In this document: piece after piece, positions 8,538 through 16,558 of the stretch
How positions within the stretch are numbered: position 1 is the stretch's first letter
Layout: each line of letters begins with the position of its first letter
From: CAYLZW01 sp964388085
GTDB lineage: Bacteria > Myxococcota > UBA727 > CAYLZW01
Direction of reading: 5' to 3'
Assembly: GCA_964388085.1 (NCBI GenBank)
Contig: CAYLZW010000081.1
Location: forward strand, 1-20,628
DNA length: 20,628 nt
The notes under the pieces: generated by a model
The model's database searches: none
Seen by the model: only the letters and a program-made list of their open reading frames with translations
Told to the model about the DNA's origin: nothing
Program-made: the position numbers and the translations under genes

Positions 8538-9521
8538 TCAGAAGAAGAGCGCGCGGATGCCCACGTCGAGGGCCAGCGCCGCGAACAGCACCGTCTGGTA
8601 CACGAGCGTGCCGAGGAACACCCGGCGCGCCCACTTGTTGAGGTTCTCGGCCGAGAAGCCGCTCACGCACAGCGCGATGAACCACACGCTCAACAGCGAC
8701 GCGATGGCGCCGTACACCCAGCTACCAACCTCGAGCGGCCACAGCATGACGGCGCAGGGCACGAGAGGCACCGCGGTGGCGACGATGATGGTCTTCACGT
8801 AGTCCGGGCTCTTGCCGGCGGTGAACAGCTTGTGACCCGCCTCGAGGTAGTCGCGCTCCCGATAGACCCCGATGGCGAGGAAGTGCGGCAGCTGCCAGAA
8901 GAACGTGACGCCGAACAGGCAGAGCACGACGGGGTCGAGCGCACCGGAGGCGGCCGTGTAACCCATGACAGCCGGCATGGCGCCGGGCACGGAGCCGACG
9001 ACGAGGGCCCAGGGGCTCACCTGCTTCATCGGCGTGTACACGAGCACGTAGGCGAAGATGGCGAACGCGGTCAGCGCCGGCGCGAGGCTGCCGTTCGACG
9101 CGATGGCCATGACGGGGATGGACGTGAGCGCGAGCGCGAGGCCGATGAACACGGCCCACAGCGGCGCCATGCGCCCGGACGGCAGCGGCCGCACCTTCGT
9201 GCGCGCCATGCGGCCGTCGATGTCGCGCTCGAGGTACATGTTGAGCGCGCCCGCCCCGGCGACGCTGAGCCCGGTGGCGAGCAGCGCGAGGGTGCCGTCG
9301 AGGAGCGACAGGCGCACGGGGGCGAGGCCGAGCGCGCCCGCGGCGACGAGGACGCTCATGAGCGTGATGCGGGGCTTGGTGAGCGCGACGATATCGCTCA
9401 GCGCCGGAAGGGCGGCGTGGGCGGTGGCGGCTTCGCGGACAGCGGCGGCGAGCTCAGCGCGTCCCGTGACGGAGGGTGTCGATGCGGCTTCGTTGGCGCG
9501 GCTGTTCAGCAAGGACGACAC
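8538..9521 (-). CDS. ctaB: Protohaem IX farnesyltransferase (haem O synthase)
   Basis: CtaB is a UbiA-superfamily membrane prenyltransferase that converts haem b plus farnesyl diphosphate into haem O, the precursor of haem A for aa3/caa3 oxidases. The 327-aa sequence starts with about 40 variable Ala-rich residues. Family hallmarks follow: LSDIVALTKPRITLMS (41-56), the Asp-rich NMYLERDIDGRMARTKVRPL block (94-113), TFFWQLPHFLAI (206-217) and RERDYLEAGHKL (221-232). About nine hydrophobic helices are visible. The GTG at 9521 is chosen over the ATG at 9608 because GGGAGGAG lies directly upstream and the family core begins well after it. It is the first gene of the minus-strand run ctaB-SCO-DUF420-sulfatase-like. 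Confidence 0.95.
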   Translation of the reverse strand: MSSLLNSRANEAASTPSVTGRAELAAAVREAATAHAALPALSDIVALTKPRITLMSVLVAAGALGLAPVRLSLLDGTLALLATGLSVAGAGALNMYLERDIDGRMARTKVRPLPSGRMAPLWAVFIGLALALTSIPVMAIASNGSLAPALTAFAIFAYVLVYTPMKQVSPWALVVGSVPGAMPAVMGYTAASGALDPVVLCLFGVTFFWQLPHFLAIGVYRERDYLEAGHKLFTAGKSPDYVKTIIVATAVPLVPCAVMLWPLEVGSWVYGAIASLLSVWFIALCVSGFSAENLNKWARRVFLGTLVYQTVLFAALALDVGIRALFF

Positions 9522-9526
9522 GGGGG

Positions 9527-9534
9527 CTCCTCCC
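9527..9534 (-). promoter_or_regulatory. Strong ribosome binding site that fixes the ctaB start
   Basis: GGGAGGAG on the minus strand ends five bases before the GTG at 9521. No comparable site precedes the upstream ATG at 9608, so the GTG is preferred. Confidence 0.75.
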
Positions 9535-9546
9535 TGGGGCGCAGGC

Positions 9547-9574
9547 AGCCTACTCGACGAAGCTGGCGTGTCGA
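9547..9574 (-). promoter_or_regulatory. Candidate promoter of the ctaB operon
   Basis: TCGACA (9569-9574, five of six consensus bases) and TAGGCT (9547-9552, weaker) are separated by 16 bases on the minus strand. Initiation just downstream would give a short leader that contains the ctaB ribosome binding site. It lies inside the coding extension implied by the ATG at 9608, so it also fits the shorter ctaB. Confidence 0.3.
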
Positions 9575-9712
9575 GCAGGAAGGTGACGAGCGGGGAGAGC
9601 TCTCGCAAGCGCGAACCGTGCCGGATCGGTGCCGGCGCACCTGTTCGTTCTCGCCCAGCGCCGGGCCGTCGCGCCGTTGCGCGCGCCCGCCGCGCTTGCC
9701 AGATCGCCGACG

Positions 9713-10591
9713 ATGCACGTTCGCGAAACCTCCTCCGCCCCTTCCTTGCGCGCGCGACTCATCGTGCTGTCGGGGATCTCCACCGCGCTGCTCGGCTTCG
9801 CCGCCGTCGTCGTGCCCGCGCTCGCCGTGCCGGCGATGACGCTTGGCATCGTAACGTTTCTGGCGCAGGCGCCCGGCGCCGCGCGTGGCCCGCGCACCGC
9901 GCGCTGGATGTTGCTCGCCGCCGCTCCCTTCATGATCGTGGGCCTCGTGCGCTTCGTCATCGAGGAGGCCATGCCCGGCATCGTCGAGGGCGGCCATCGC
10001 GCGCTGGTGACGCGCGCCATCGCGAAGCTCCGCGTGCTGCGCTTCAGCGAGGACGTCGCGCGCGAGCAGGCCTATTGGGACCCGGACGGTGACGGCGTCG
10101 GCTCCGCGCTGCTCCTCGAGGAGATGCTCGGCGCCACGCTCATTCGCGGGAAGGAACAAGCGCCGCAGGGCCTGCTCGGACCCATCGGCGTCCCCACCGA
10201 TACGCCCGTGGGACGCGCCCTCGTCTCGGACGGTTACGCCATCGTCCTCTACCTGCCTGGCAGAGACGGGCGCGGCGTCGCGCGCGCGGGCGTGCCCATC
10301 GACGAAGAACGGGCCGAGCGTCGCTGGGTGGCCTATGCCTGGCCGGTCCAGGACGGCGCGGGCGAGCGTCCGGTGATCTTCCTCGACGAGCACGAGCGGG
10401 TGCTCCTGCTCGCCAACGAGGCGCCCGGCCCCCGTTACTTCGGGCTCGAGCAGCCGCCGCCCGCAGGCGCCGCGCTCACGGGCCCGACGCTCGACGCTGA
10501 CGCCGCCGTGAACGGACGCGGACAAGACGGCGGCATCTGGAAGCGCTGGAAAGACAAGCAGCCGCGCGAGACGCTGCCGGGAGATCACTGA
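9713..10591 (+). CDS. Membrane-anchored hypothetical protein with pseudopilin-like C-terminal region
   Basis: I do not recognise a named family with certainty. The 292-aa product has hydrophobic N-terminal segments at about 17-52 and 64-83. Its remaining 200 residues are probably extracytoplasmic. Residues 119-141 (QAYWDPDGDGVGS onwards) carry an EF-hand-like DxDGDG element. A GYAIVLYLPG strand (174-183), a RRWVAYAWPVQ strand (203-213) and a final VIFLDEHERVLL strand (221-232) follow. This order resembles the soluble part of pseudopilin-like proteins in which DxDGDGxGEY, a Y-x-YLPD strand and a YAWP strand follow one another, but no prepilin-peptidase leader is visible. The ATG at 9713 lacks a clear ribosome binding site; an in-frame ATG at 9629 is an alternative. 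The 3' end overlaps the convergent kinase gene by seven bases. Confidence 0.7.
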   Translation: MHVRETSSAPSLRARLIVLSGISTALLGFAAVVVPALAVPAMTLGIVTFLAQAPGAARGPRTARWMLLAAAPFMIVGLVRFVIEEAMPGIVEGGHRALVTRAIAKLRVLRFSEDVAREQAYWDPDGDGVGSALLLEEMLGATLIRGKEQAPQGLLGPIGVPTDTPVGRALVSDGYAIVLYLPGRDGRGVARAGVPIDEERAERRWVAYAWPVQDGAGERPVIFLDEHERVLLLANEAPGPRYFGLEQPPPAGAALTGPTLDADAAVNGRGQDGGIWKRWKDKQPRETLPGDH

Positions 10592-12429
10592 GCCGCGCTG
10601 GCGCGACCGCGCTCAGGCAACGAAGCGAGCAGCGCCCGCAGCACCTCGACGTCGAGCGGCTTTTGCAGCAGGTCCGTCATCCCCGCCGCGCTCCACCGCA
10701 TGGGATCCGCCTCGCGCGTGCCGGCCGTGAGGCCGACGATGCAGGTGTCCCGGTTCGGGCCGTCCCCGTCGCGGATGGCGCGCGTGGCCTCGAGGCCACC
10801 CATGACCGGCATCTGACAGTCCATGAGCACGAGGTCATAGCGCCGCTCGGCGCAGGCCGAGACCCCGCGTTGCCCGTCCTCCGCGACGTCGACGACGCAG
10901 CCGAGCGAGCGCAGCAGCAGCACGAACACCTTGCGGGTGAGCTCATCGTCCTCGACGAGGAGCACCTGGCGGACGCGAGCAGCCTCGCCGTCTCTCGAGC
11001 GCTCTTTCACGTCTGACGCCGCCGCCTCTCCCCCGTCCGCGCGCGGCAAGGGCAACTCGAACCAGAAGGTGCTGCCCTCGCCGGGCGCGCTGTTCACGCC
11101 GACCTCACCGCGCATGCGCCGGACGAGGTACTGCACGATGGTGAGGCCGAGGCCGGCTCCTCGTGTGCTCGCGCGCGCCGCGCCCTGCACGAAGGGCTCG
11201 AAGATGCGCACCTGCTCGTCCTCGTCGAGGCCGGGGCCGGTGTCACGCACCTCGACGCGCACGCGCTCGGACGACAGGCTCAGGAGCCGCACCCGCACGC
11301 CCCCCGCCGCGGTGTAGCGAAGGCTGTTGCTGATGAGGTTCAAGAGCACCTGCTTGAGGCGCGCGGGGTCTCCTACGACGGGCGCGCTGACGTCGTCCGG
11401 GCACTCGATCTCGAGGGCGAGCCCCCGGACGCTGGCCTCCTGCGCCAGCAGGCTGACGACCTCCTGCGTCGCCTCCCGGAGCTTGAACGCGACCGGCTCG
11501 AAGCGGAGCTGTCCGACCTCGAGCCCCTCGAGATCGATGAGGTCCTCGAGCACGCGCGTCATATGCGCGGCCGAGCGCATCATCACGTCGGCGTGCTCGC
11601 GCTGGCTGTCGTCGAGCGACGAGCTCCGCAGCAGGTTCGCCGCGATGACGACGGCGTTCATGGGCGTGCGCAGCTCGTGGCTGACCGCGGCCACGAAGTC
11701 GGACTTCACGCGCGAGGCCCGCTCGGCCAGCCGGCGCTGCTCCTCCGCTTCGCGCGTGAGCCGCGCGAGCGCCGCCTTCTGCTCGCGCAGCTCCTGGTTC
11801 TGCGCGATGAGCTCCTCGACGAGCCGCTTGCCCGGAGAGAGCGAGTCGAGCGCGTTGCGCATCCGCCTTGTCACCGAGGGCGTGCGCGGCAGCGTCAGGT
11901 CCGCCCACGCGCGCCGGTCGTGCTCGATGACCTCCGTCCCCTGCGCGTCGGGGAGCGCGATCCAGCTCGGCAACGTGCGCATGCCCGCGAGCCCGATGAG
12001 CAAGACCGGCTCGCAGCCCTCGAGGTGCGGGGGGATGTCGATCTCGTAGAGAAAGCGCCGCCGGCCGATCCACGACAGCTTCGCGCTCAAGCACGGAAAC
12101 AAGCTCGGCGCCGCCCAGCGCCCGGCGGCCGTCGTGAGCAGGCGCAGGTTGACGAGCTGGCCGAGCACGCGCGCATAGGCGGGGTGGGTGTCCGGACGAT
12201 TGACGAGGCGGCCGAGCTCGACGAAGGCCTCGCGCCCCCCCGACAGGTCATGCAGGCGGTGCATCGAGCGCGCGAACGAGCTCCACGGCAGGTGGCCACC
12301 TCGCTCGACCCAGGACGCGTCGACGCCGGTGCCGTCGAGCGCGTGCTCCAGGGAAATGCCGAGCAGCTCGGCCACCTTGCGGTGAAAGCCCAGCGTGCGG
12401 CAGGACACTTGATCGACGTCGAGGGTCAT
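10585..12429 (-). CDS. Hybrid sensor histidine kinase with C-terminal receiver domain
   Basis: The 614-aa protein is a soluble two-component hybrid kinase, with no membrane helix or signal peptide. Residues 1-190 form a sensory region of unknown type. A coiled-coil linker (about 200-245) leads to the HisKA domain with SHELRTPMN (H251 phosphoacceptor). The HATPase domain has the N-box (N364, N368), DTGPG (396-400) and GAGLGL (424-429). A Ser/Glu-rich linker precedes a receiver domain (488-605) with EDD (493-495), phosphoacceptor D537 in LVLMDCQMPVMGG, and the Lys of LLQKPLD. No output domain is present, so signalling probably continues through a phosphotransfer protein or partner regulator. 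The ATG at 12429 has only a weak upstream site. It is divergent from pip, with 84 bases between. Confidence 0.93.
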   Translation of the reverse strand: MTLDVDQVSCRTLGFHRKVAELLGISLEHALDGTGVDASWVERGGHLPWSSFARSMHRLHDLSGGREAFVELGRLVNRPDTHPAYARVLGQLVNLRLLTTAAGRWAAPSLFPCLSAKLSWIGRRRFLYEIDIPPHLEGCEPVLLIGLAGMRTLPSWIALPDAQGTEVIEHDRRAWADLTLPRTPSVTRRMRNALDSLSPGKRLVEELIAQNQELREQKAALARLTREAEEQRRLAERASRVKSDFVAAVSHELRTPMNAVVIAANLLRSSSLDDSQREHADVMMRSAAHMTRVLEDLIDLEGLEVGQLRFEPVAFKLREATQEVVSLLAQEASVRGLALEIECPDDVSAPVVGDPARLKQVLLNLISNSLRYTAAGGVRVRLLSLSSERVRVEVRDTGPGLDEDEQVRIFEPFVQGAARASTRGAGLGLTIVQYLVRRMRGEVGVNSAPGEGSTFWFELPLPRADGGEAAASDVKERSRDGEAARVRQVLLVEDDELTRKVFVLLLRSLGCVVDVAEDGQRGVSACAERRYDLVLMDCQMPVMGGLEATRAIRDGDGPNRDTCIVGLTAGTREADPMRWSAAGMTDLLQKPLDVEVLRALLASLPERGRASAAQ

Positions 12430-12513
12430 CGGGGTAGGACAGCATACTCCATGGGCCGCGCGCGGCGGATTCCCGCTCGCCAGTCTTGGAAGGGTCCGCT
12501 AACCGCGTCCCTG

Positions 12514-13476
12514 ATGCGTTCGCTGTACCCCCCGCTCGAGCCCTATGACCGCACGCGCCTGCAGGTCAGCGATCTGCACGACCTGTATCTGGAGCAGTCG
12601 GGCAACCCAGCCGGCGAGCCGGTCGTGTTCTTTCATGGCGGCCCGGGCGGCGGCAGCGACCCCGTCCACCGGCGCTACTTCGACCCCGCGCGCTACCGCA
12701 TCGTGCTCTTCGACCAGCGCGGCGCCGGACGCTCGCTGCCGCACGCGTGCCTCGAGCACAACACCACCTGGGACCTCGTGGACGACGCCGAGCGCATCCG
12801 CGAGCACCTCGGCATCGAGCGCTGGCACGTGTTCGGCGGCTCCTGGGGCTCGACGCTGTCGCTCGCCTACGCGGCCGTTCACCCAGGGCGCGTCAAGAGC
12901 CTCACGCTGCGCGGCATCTTCCTGTTGCGCGCGATGGAGCTGCGCTGGTTCTACCAGGAGGGCGCGAGCTTCGTGTTCCCGGACGCCTGGGAGCGCTACC
13001 TCGAGCCCATCCCCGAGGACGAGCGCGCGGATCTGCTGAGCGCCTACCACCGGCGCCTCACCAGCGACGACGAGAGCGTTCGACTCGGCGCCGCGCGGGC
13101 GTGGAGCGTCTGGGAGGCGAGCACCTCGCGCCTCATCGTCGACGAGGGCCTCATACAACGCTGCAGCGCGGACGCCTTCGCGCTCGCCCTCGCGCGCATC
13201 GAGAGCCACTACTTCGAGAACGCGGGCTTCTTCGAGAAGGACGGCTGGCTGCTCGAGCAGGTCGACCGCTTTCGGCACATCCCCGCCACCCTCGTGCAGG
13301 GGCGCTACGACATGGTCTGCCCCACGAGGAGCGCCTACGACCTCGGCAAGGCCTGGCCGGAGGCGAAGCTCGTCATCGTGCCGGACGCCGGGCACGCGTC
13401 GAGCGAGCCCGGCATCGTCGACGCGCTCGTGAGCGCGACAGATGAGTACGCGTCCCTCGGCTTAGCAGGCCGCTGA
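12514..13476 (+). CDS. pip: Proline iminopeptidase (alpha/beta hydrolase, peptidase family S33)
   Basis: This cytoplasmic serine peptidase removes N-terminal proline from peptides. The 320-aa length is typical of Pip. Visible features are the start MRSLYPPLEPYDRTRLQV, the EQSGNPAGEPVVFFHGGPGGG oxyanion region (27-47), FDQRGAGRS (66-74), the nucleophile elbow GGSWGSTL (S110), the Asp in QGRYDMVCP (D266) and the His in DAGHASSEP (H294). The family cap region with MELRWFYQEGA lies at 141-151. The ATG at 12514 is chosen because the family begins with this RxLYPPxEPY block; an in-frame ATG at 12451 would add 21 residues of no recognisable similarity. Signal peptide is absent. It is a single gene, divergent from the kinase and ending at a hairpin terminator. 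Confidence 0.95.
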   Translation: MRSLYPPLEPYDRTRLQVSDLHDLYLEQSGNPAGEPVVFFHGGPGGGSDPVHRRYFDPARYRIVLFDQRGAGRSLPHACLEHNTTWDLVDDAERIREHLGIERWHVFGGSWGSTLSLAYAAVHPGRVKSLTLRGIFLLRAMELRWFYQEGASFVFPDAWERYLEPIPEDERADLLSAYHRRLTSDDESVRLGAARAWSVWEASTSRLIVDEGLIQRCSADAFALALARIESHYFENAGFFEKDGWLLEQVDRFRHIPATLVQGRYDMVCPTRSAYDLGKAWPEAKLVIVPDAGHASSEPGIVDALVSATDEYASLGLAGR

Positions 13477-13498
13477 AAACCGCCACAAAGGCGTTTTC
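13475..13498. terminator. Bidirectional terminator between pip and the Cys-rich lipoprotein gene
   Basis: GAAAA-C-CGCC (13475-13484) pairs with GGCG-TTTTC (13490-13498) around the loop ACAAA, leaving one bulged C. The hairpin is flanked by an A-run on one side and a T-run on the other, so it can serve both converging genes. It begins inside the pip stop codon. Confidence 0.65.
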
Positions 13499-13515
13499 GG
13501 CAGCCTGACGAGCGC

Positions 13516-14448
13516 CTACGGGAAGACCCCGAGCGCCTGCAGCAGCTCCGTTCGCGTCGCATACGCGGCGCCGTCGTGCTGGCAGCCGCCGTCGCCACAG
13601 GCGAGGCCGAGAGGACACGCGCCCTTGACGCCCTCCTCGATCTCGTAATCGTCACAGACACATTGAGAGACGCCCTCGCCCACGAACGCGCATTGGTCGA
13701 CGTTGAGGCCGGCGCCCTGACAATCGGTCGGCGCGTCGCAGGCGCAGCCTCCTTGCAGGCAGGTGCCGGTGTCGGCGATGCCCGTGGCGGCGTCGTTACA
13801 GACGCGCCCGGCCACACCGCAGTTGTCGACGTCACCGAGCGCGTTCACGCAGCCGTTGGCGGTGCAGTCGGGCGTGGCGCTCGACGGATCGCAGGCGGCC
13901 ACGGTCGACTCGCCGAAGCAAACGCAGGTCTCGCTCGGCGAGCAGGTGTCGGCGACGATGTGCGGGTTGCCGTCGGCGTCGAGCGCCGGTCGCTCGCAGG
14001 TGCCTTGCGGGTCGGAGCGGTCGCAGCCGCAGGTGAGCGCCCCGACGTCGTCGACGAGGCAGAGCGTGCCGCCGGCGGCCGCGTCACAAGAGCAGCCACA
14101 CACGCCGTCGGCCACGTCAGACACGCTGGCGCGCGCGCCCTCGGCCAGGCAGACGTTCGTCTCGCCGCTGCACTCCTCGCCCGCGGATCCGCTGCCTTCG
14201 GCCGCGCAGCCGCAGTGCGCCTCCTGCTCACCGTCGTCGTAGCAGACGCCTTGACAGCAGAACTGCGCGGCGCCGCAGTCGGACGTCTCACGGCACTCCA
14301 CGCAGCTCCCGCCCGCCGAGCAGAACCGGCCGTCGGCGCAGTCCGCGTTGCTGCCGCAGCCCGAAGGGGTGCCGCCGGTCGGTACACAGGCGAACAAGAG
14401 CGCCGCGAAGGGCGTGAGGAGGAAGAGGCGAAGGCGATTGGCTGTCAT
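13516..14448 (-). CDS. Cys-rich surface lipoprotein
   Basis: The 310-aa product begins MTANRLRLFLLTPFAALLFAC, a lipoprotein signal with lipobox LFAC and predicted lipidation at Cys21. The mature chain contains 38 more cysteines (39 in all, about one residue in eight) in short CxxxxDC, CxC and CC units such as CGSNADCADGRFC and CCQGVC. This resembles disulfide-rich, small-domain surface proteins common in myxobacteria. No catalytic domain is recognised; a structural, adhesion or binding role is only a guess. The ATG at 14448 is chosen for the signal peptide and a GAGGT ribosome binding site; an upstream in-frame ATG at 14586 gives no signal. The opening after the lipobox (VPTGGT) resembles that of the lipoprotein at 15686-16558 (GPTGGD). 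Confidence 0.85.
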   Translation of the reverse strand: MTANRLRLFLLTPFAALLFACVPTGGTPSGCGSNADCADGRFCSAGGSCVECRETSDCGAAQFCCQGVCYDDGEQEAHCGCAAEGSGSAGEECSGETNVCLAEGARASVSDVADGVCGCSCDAAAGGTLCLVDDVGALTCGCDRSDPQGTCERPALDADGNPHIVADTCSPSETCVCFGESTVAACDPSSATPDCTANGCVNALGDVDNCGVAGRVCNDAATGIADTGTCLQGGCACDAPTDCQGAGLNVDQCAFVGEGVSQCVCDDYEIEEGVKGACPLGLACGDGGCQHDGAAYATRTELLQALGVFP

Positions 14449-14524
14449 GGGTGACCTCGAGGAGGGGCACGCACAGCGTACACCGCCGTGGACGCGCGCG
14501 CTCGCCGGCCGCGGCCCCTCGCCT

Positions 14525-14758
14525 TCAGCCGGAATTCGGCACCGGGTCCTCGTCGGGATAGGCGCCGAGCACCGGGCCGCTGTCACCCGCGGCCCGCAGC
14601 CGCCGAAACGCGGTCTCTACCGCCTTCAGCGTGCTCTCGAGCTCGTCGATGCGCCGGCTCTGGGCGAGCACCGTGTCGTCCAGATCAGCGATGCGCTGCT
14701 CTTGGTAGGAGAGCTTGATCTCGAGCTCCGTGACTCGCTGGTCGTCATCGTTCATCAT
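14525..14758 (-). CDS. slyX: SlyX-family small coiled-coil protein
   Basis: The 77-aa product (MMNDDDQRVTELEIKLSYQE and onward) matches the SlyX family in length and in the pattern TELEIKLSYQEQRIADLDD, followed by a heptad-rich segment (DDTVLAQSRRIDELESTLKAVE) and a short disordered acidic tail. SlyX proteins are small cytoplasmic coiled coils whose molecular role is unsettled. GGAG lies six bases before the first of two consecutive ATG codons (14758 and 14755), so either may start translation. The gene is divergent from the acyltransferase gene, with 45 bases between, and lies 76 bases upstream of the Cys-rich lipoprotein gene on the same strand. A longer in-frame reading starting at 15682 overlaps the acyltransferase and is rejected. 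Confidence 0.8.
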   Translation of the reverse strand: MMNDDDQRVTELEIKLSYQEQRIADLDDTVLAQSRRIDELESTLKAVETAFRRLRAAGDSGPVLGAYPDEDPVPNSG

Positions 14759-14803
14759 ACACTGCTCCGGGTCCAGGGTGCGCAGCGCCGCGGAGACAGC
14801 GTC

Positions 14804-15667
14804 ATGGGTGCGGACCGCAAGGTCAACAAGCTGCCGATGTTCGCGACCATCGGGCGCTCGCTGTACGGGGCGCTGCGCGCGCTCCTGTGGTCCGTGACCG
14901 GCCGCCTCGACGAGGCGCGCGGCGAGGCGCTCATCCAGTGGTGGGTAGAGCGCATCTTCGCCTCCGGGGACGCCGTCTTGCGCGCGGAGGGCGACGATGG
15001 GCTCGCGCCCGACGCGAGCTACCTCTACATGTCGAACCACACGTCGCTGCTCGACATCCCCGCGCTGCTCGGGACGGTCCCGGGCCGGCTGCGCATGGTC
15101 GCGAAGCGCGAGGTCTCGCTCCTGCCGCTGTTCGGTCCCGCCCTGCGCAAGATGGACTTCGTGTTCATCGACCGCGCCGACTCGCGCCGCGCCATTCGGC
15201 AGCTCGATCACGCCAAGGAGCTGCTCGCGCGCGGCGTGTCCGTGTGGATCGCGCCCGAGGGGACGCGCACGCGCACGGGCAAGCTCGGCCCGTTCAAGAA
15301 GGGCGGCTTCCACCTCGCGCAGCAGCTCGGCGTCCCCATCGTGCCGGTGTGGATCGAGGGCGCGAGCGACATCCTGGCGCCGGACTCGTTCGACGTCGCC
15401 TGGGGCGGAACGGTGACCGTGCGCTTCGGGCGGCCCATCGCTTGCGCGCAGCTCGTGCCCGAGGACATCCCGGCCCTCGTCGAGCAGGTGCGCGAGCGCA
15501 TACTGGAGCTGTCCGGCCGGCCGCGTGAGCAGGTGGACGGCGGCGAGCGACCCGACGACAAGGTGGCGGAAGGTGAGCGCTGCGGGCGAGCGAGCGAGAC
15601 AGGCCAGCCGACGGGCTCGGACGCGTCGAGCTCGTCGCAAACAAAGCATGATGTCGCGGCCGCGTGA
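14804..15667 (+). CDS. PlsC-type 1-acyl-sn-glycerol-3-phosphate acyltransferase
   Basis: This membrane-associated acyltransferase probably adds an acyl chain to lysophosphatidic acid or a related lipid. The 287-aa sequence carries NHTSLLD (H79 and D84 of the HX4D catalytic motif), a substrate-binding block MDFVFIDRADSRRAI (117-131), PEGTRTRTG (151-159, EGTR motif) and VPIVPVWIEG (177-186). An N-terminal amphipathic or hydrophobic stretch (about 18-31) could contact the membrane. The tail after about residue 245 is polar, Ser/Gly/Glu-rich and probably disordered. The ATG at 14804 has GGAG nearby upstream; ATG 14837 is the alternative. The family includes lysolipid and ornithine-lipid acyltransferases, so substrate is not certain. 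Confidence 0.92.
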   Translation: MGADRKVNKLPMFATIGRSLYGALRALLWSVTGRLDEARGEALIQWWVERIFASGDAVLRAEGDDGLAPDASYLYMSNHTSLLDIPALLGTVPGRLRMVAKREVSLLPLFGPALRKMDFVFIDRADSRRAIRQLDHAKELLARGVSVWIAPEGTRTRTGKLGPFKKGGFHLAQQLGVPIVPVWIEGASDILAPDSFDVAWGGTVTVRFGRPIACAQLVPEDIPALVEQVRERILELSGRPREQVDGGERPDDKVAEGERCGRASETGQPTGSDASSSSQTKHDVAAA

Positions 15668-15685
15668 ATGTCTACCTTCCACGCC

Positions 15686-16558
15686 ATGCGCAACTCATCT
15701 CCATTCCGCCTGCTCTCCGCGTCCTGCTTGCTGCTATTCATCGCCTGTGGCCCGACGGGCGGCGATGACGCCGGCACCGACGCAGCGTCGAGCGAAGACC
15801 CCGACTGCAGCGTGTTCGGCACCTGCGAGGGGGGGCTCACCTGCTGCGACGGCGACTGCGTCGACACCGAGCGCGACCCCGACCATTGCGGCAGCTGCGG
15901 CCTCGACTGCAGCGCCGAGGGCGGCTTCTGCTCGTCGGACAGCGTCTGCTCGGCGCTGTCCTGGAACGCCATCTGTGACAACGCCAACCTGCTCGCGCTG
16001 CACGACGGCGTCGCGAGCGACGACTCGGCCACCGACGCCGTGCGGGACGAGCTCGCGAGCCTCTGCGGCGTCAGCGTCGAGAACGCGGCCGCCACCGACG
16101 CGTCCGTCGTGGCCGCGGACGGCCGCCCGCTGGTCGGCTCCGGCACCACCGTCGTCGTGGGCGGCGGCGGCTTCTTCCAGCCCGTCATCCGCTACGCCGA
16201 GGCCTCGGGCGAGACCCCCATCTACTCCGACCAGATCGACAACGGCGCCACGAGCCGCTTCATCCGCCGTGACGGCGGCGCCGTGCTCGCGACCGTGCCG
16301 TCCGACACCACCGGCGAGGGCGAGGACTGGTTCACCGTCTATCTCGTCGAGGAGCCGGTCGGCGGCGCGCTCTTGCTCGCGGCTTACGGCTTCACGATGA
16401 ACGGCTCGCGAGCGTCGGGCATCTTCGCGCGCGACGTCGTCCTCGCGGACCCGAGCGCGGCGGCGGCGACCTGGTACCTCGTGCGCTGGCAGGACGGCGA
16501 CGGCACCGCCGGCCCGAGCGCGGGCGACACCTTCGACGTCGTCGACTCGGGGAGCTGA
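15686..16558 (+). CDS. Predicted lipoprotein with small Cys-rich N-terminal module
   Basis: The product (290 aa from this start) begins MRNSSPFRLLSASCLLLFIAC, a lipoprotein signal with lipobox FIAC and lipidated Cys21. An acidic linker precedes a Cys-rich stretch (roughly residues 40-85) with CCDGDC and the DPDHCGSCGLDCS unit, a pattern frequent in myxobacterial exported proteins. The remaining 200 residues are Cys-poor, rich in Val, Ala, Asp and Gly, and look beta-rich; no domain is recognised. An ATG at 15668, directly after the acyltransferase stop codon, would add six residues and is equally possible because neither has a clear ribosome binding site. Close spacing suggests cotranscription with the acyltransferase. 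A 15-bp tandem duplication covers its stop codon. Confidence 0.8.
   Translation: MRNSSPFRLLSASCLLLFIACGPTGGDDAGTDAASSEDPDCSVFGTCEGGLTCCDGDCVDTERDPDHCGSCGLDCSAEGGFCSSDSVCSALSWNAICDNANLLALHDGVASDDSATDAVRDELASLCGVSVENAAATDASVVAADGRPLVGSGTTVVVGGGGFFQPVIRYAEASGETPIYSDQIDNGATSRFIRRDGGAVLATVPSDTTGEGEDWFTVYLVEEPVGGALLLAAYGFTMNGSRASGIFARDVVLADPSAAAATWYLVRWQDGDGTAGPSAGDTFDVVDSGS

Noticed and set aside
9606..9640. Sigma-54 type promoter (GGCAC/TTGC) upstream of ctaB
   Set aside because: The two elements are about nine bases apart, too far for the required spacing of about five.
7836..9839. 667-codon plus-strand open frame opposite SCO and ctaB
   Set aside because: It is a shadow frame opposite two strongly supported genes, and its translation is rich in Arg, Glu, His and Gly.
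11563..12513. In-frame upstream extension of pip over the kinase gene
   Set aside because: It is antisense to the kinase and its translation shows no similarity to peptidases; the family N-terminus begins at 12514.
14759..15682. In-frame upstream extension of slyX on the minus strand
   Set aside because: It runs antisense through the acyltransferase; SlyX proteins are about 70-80 residues long.
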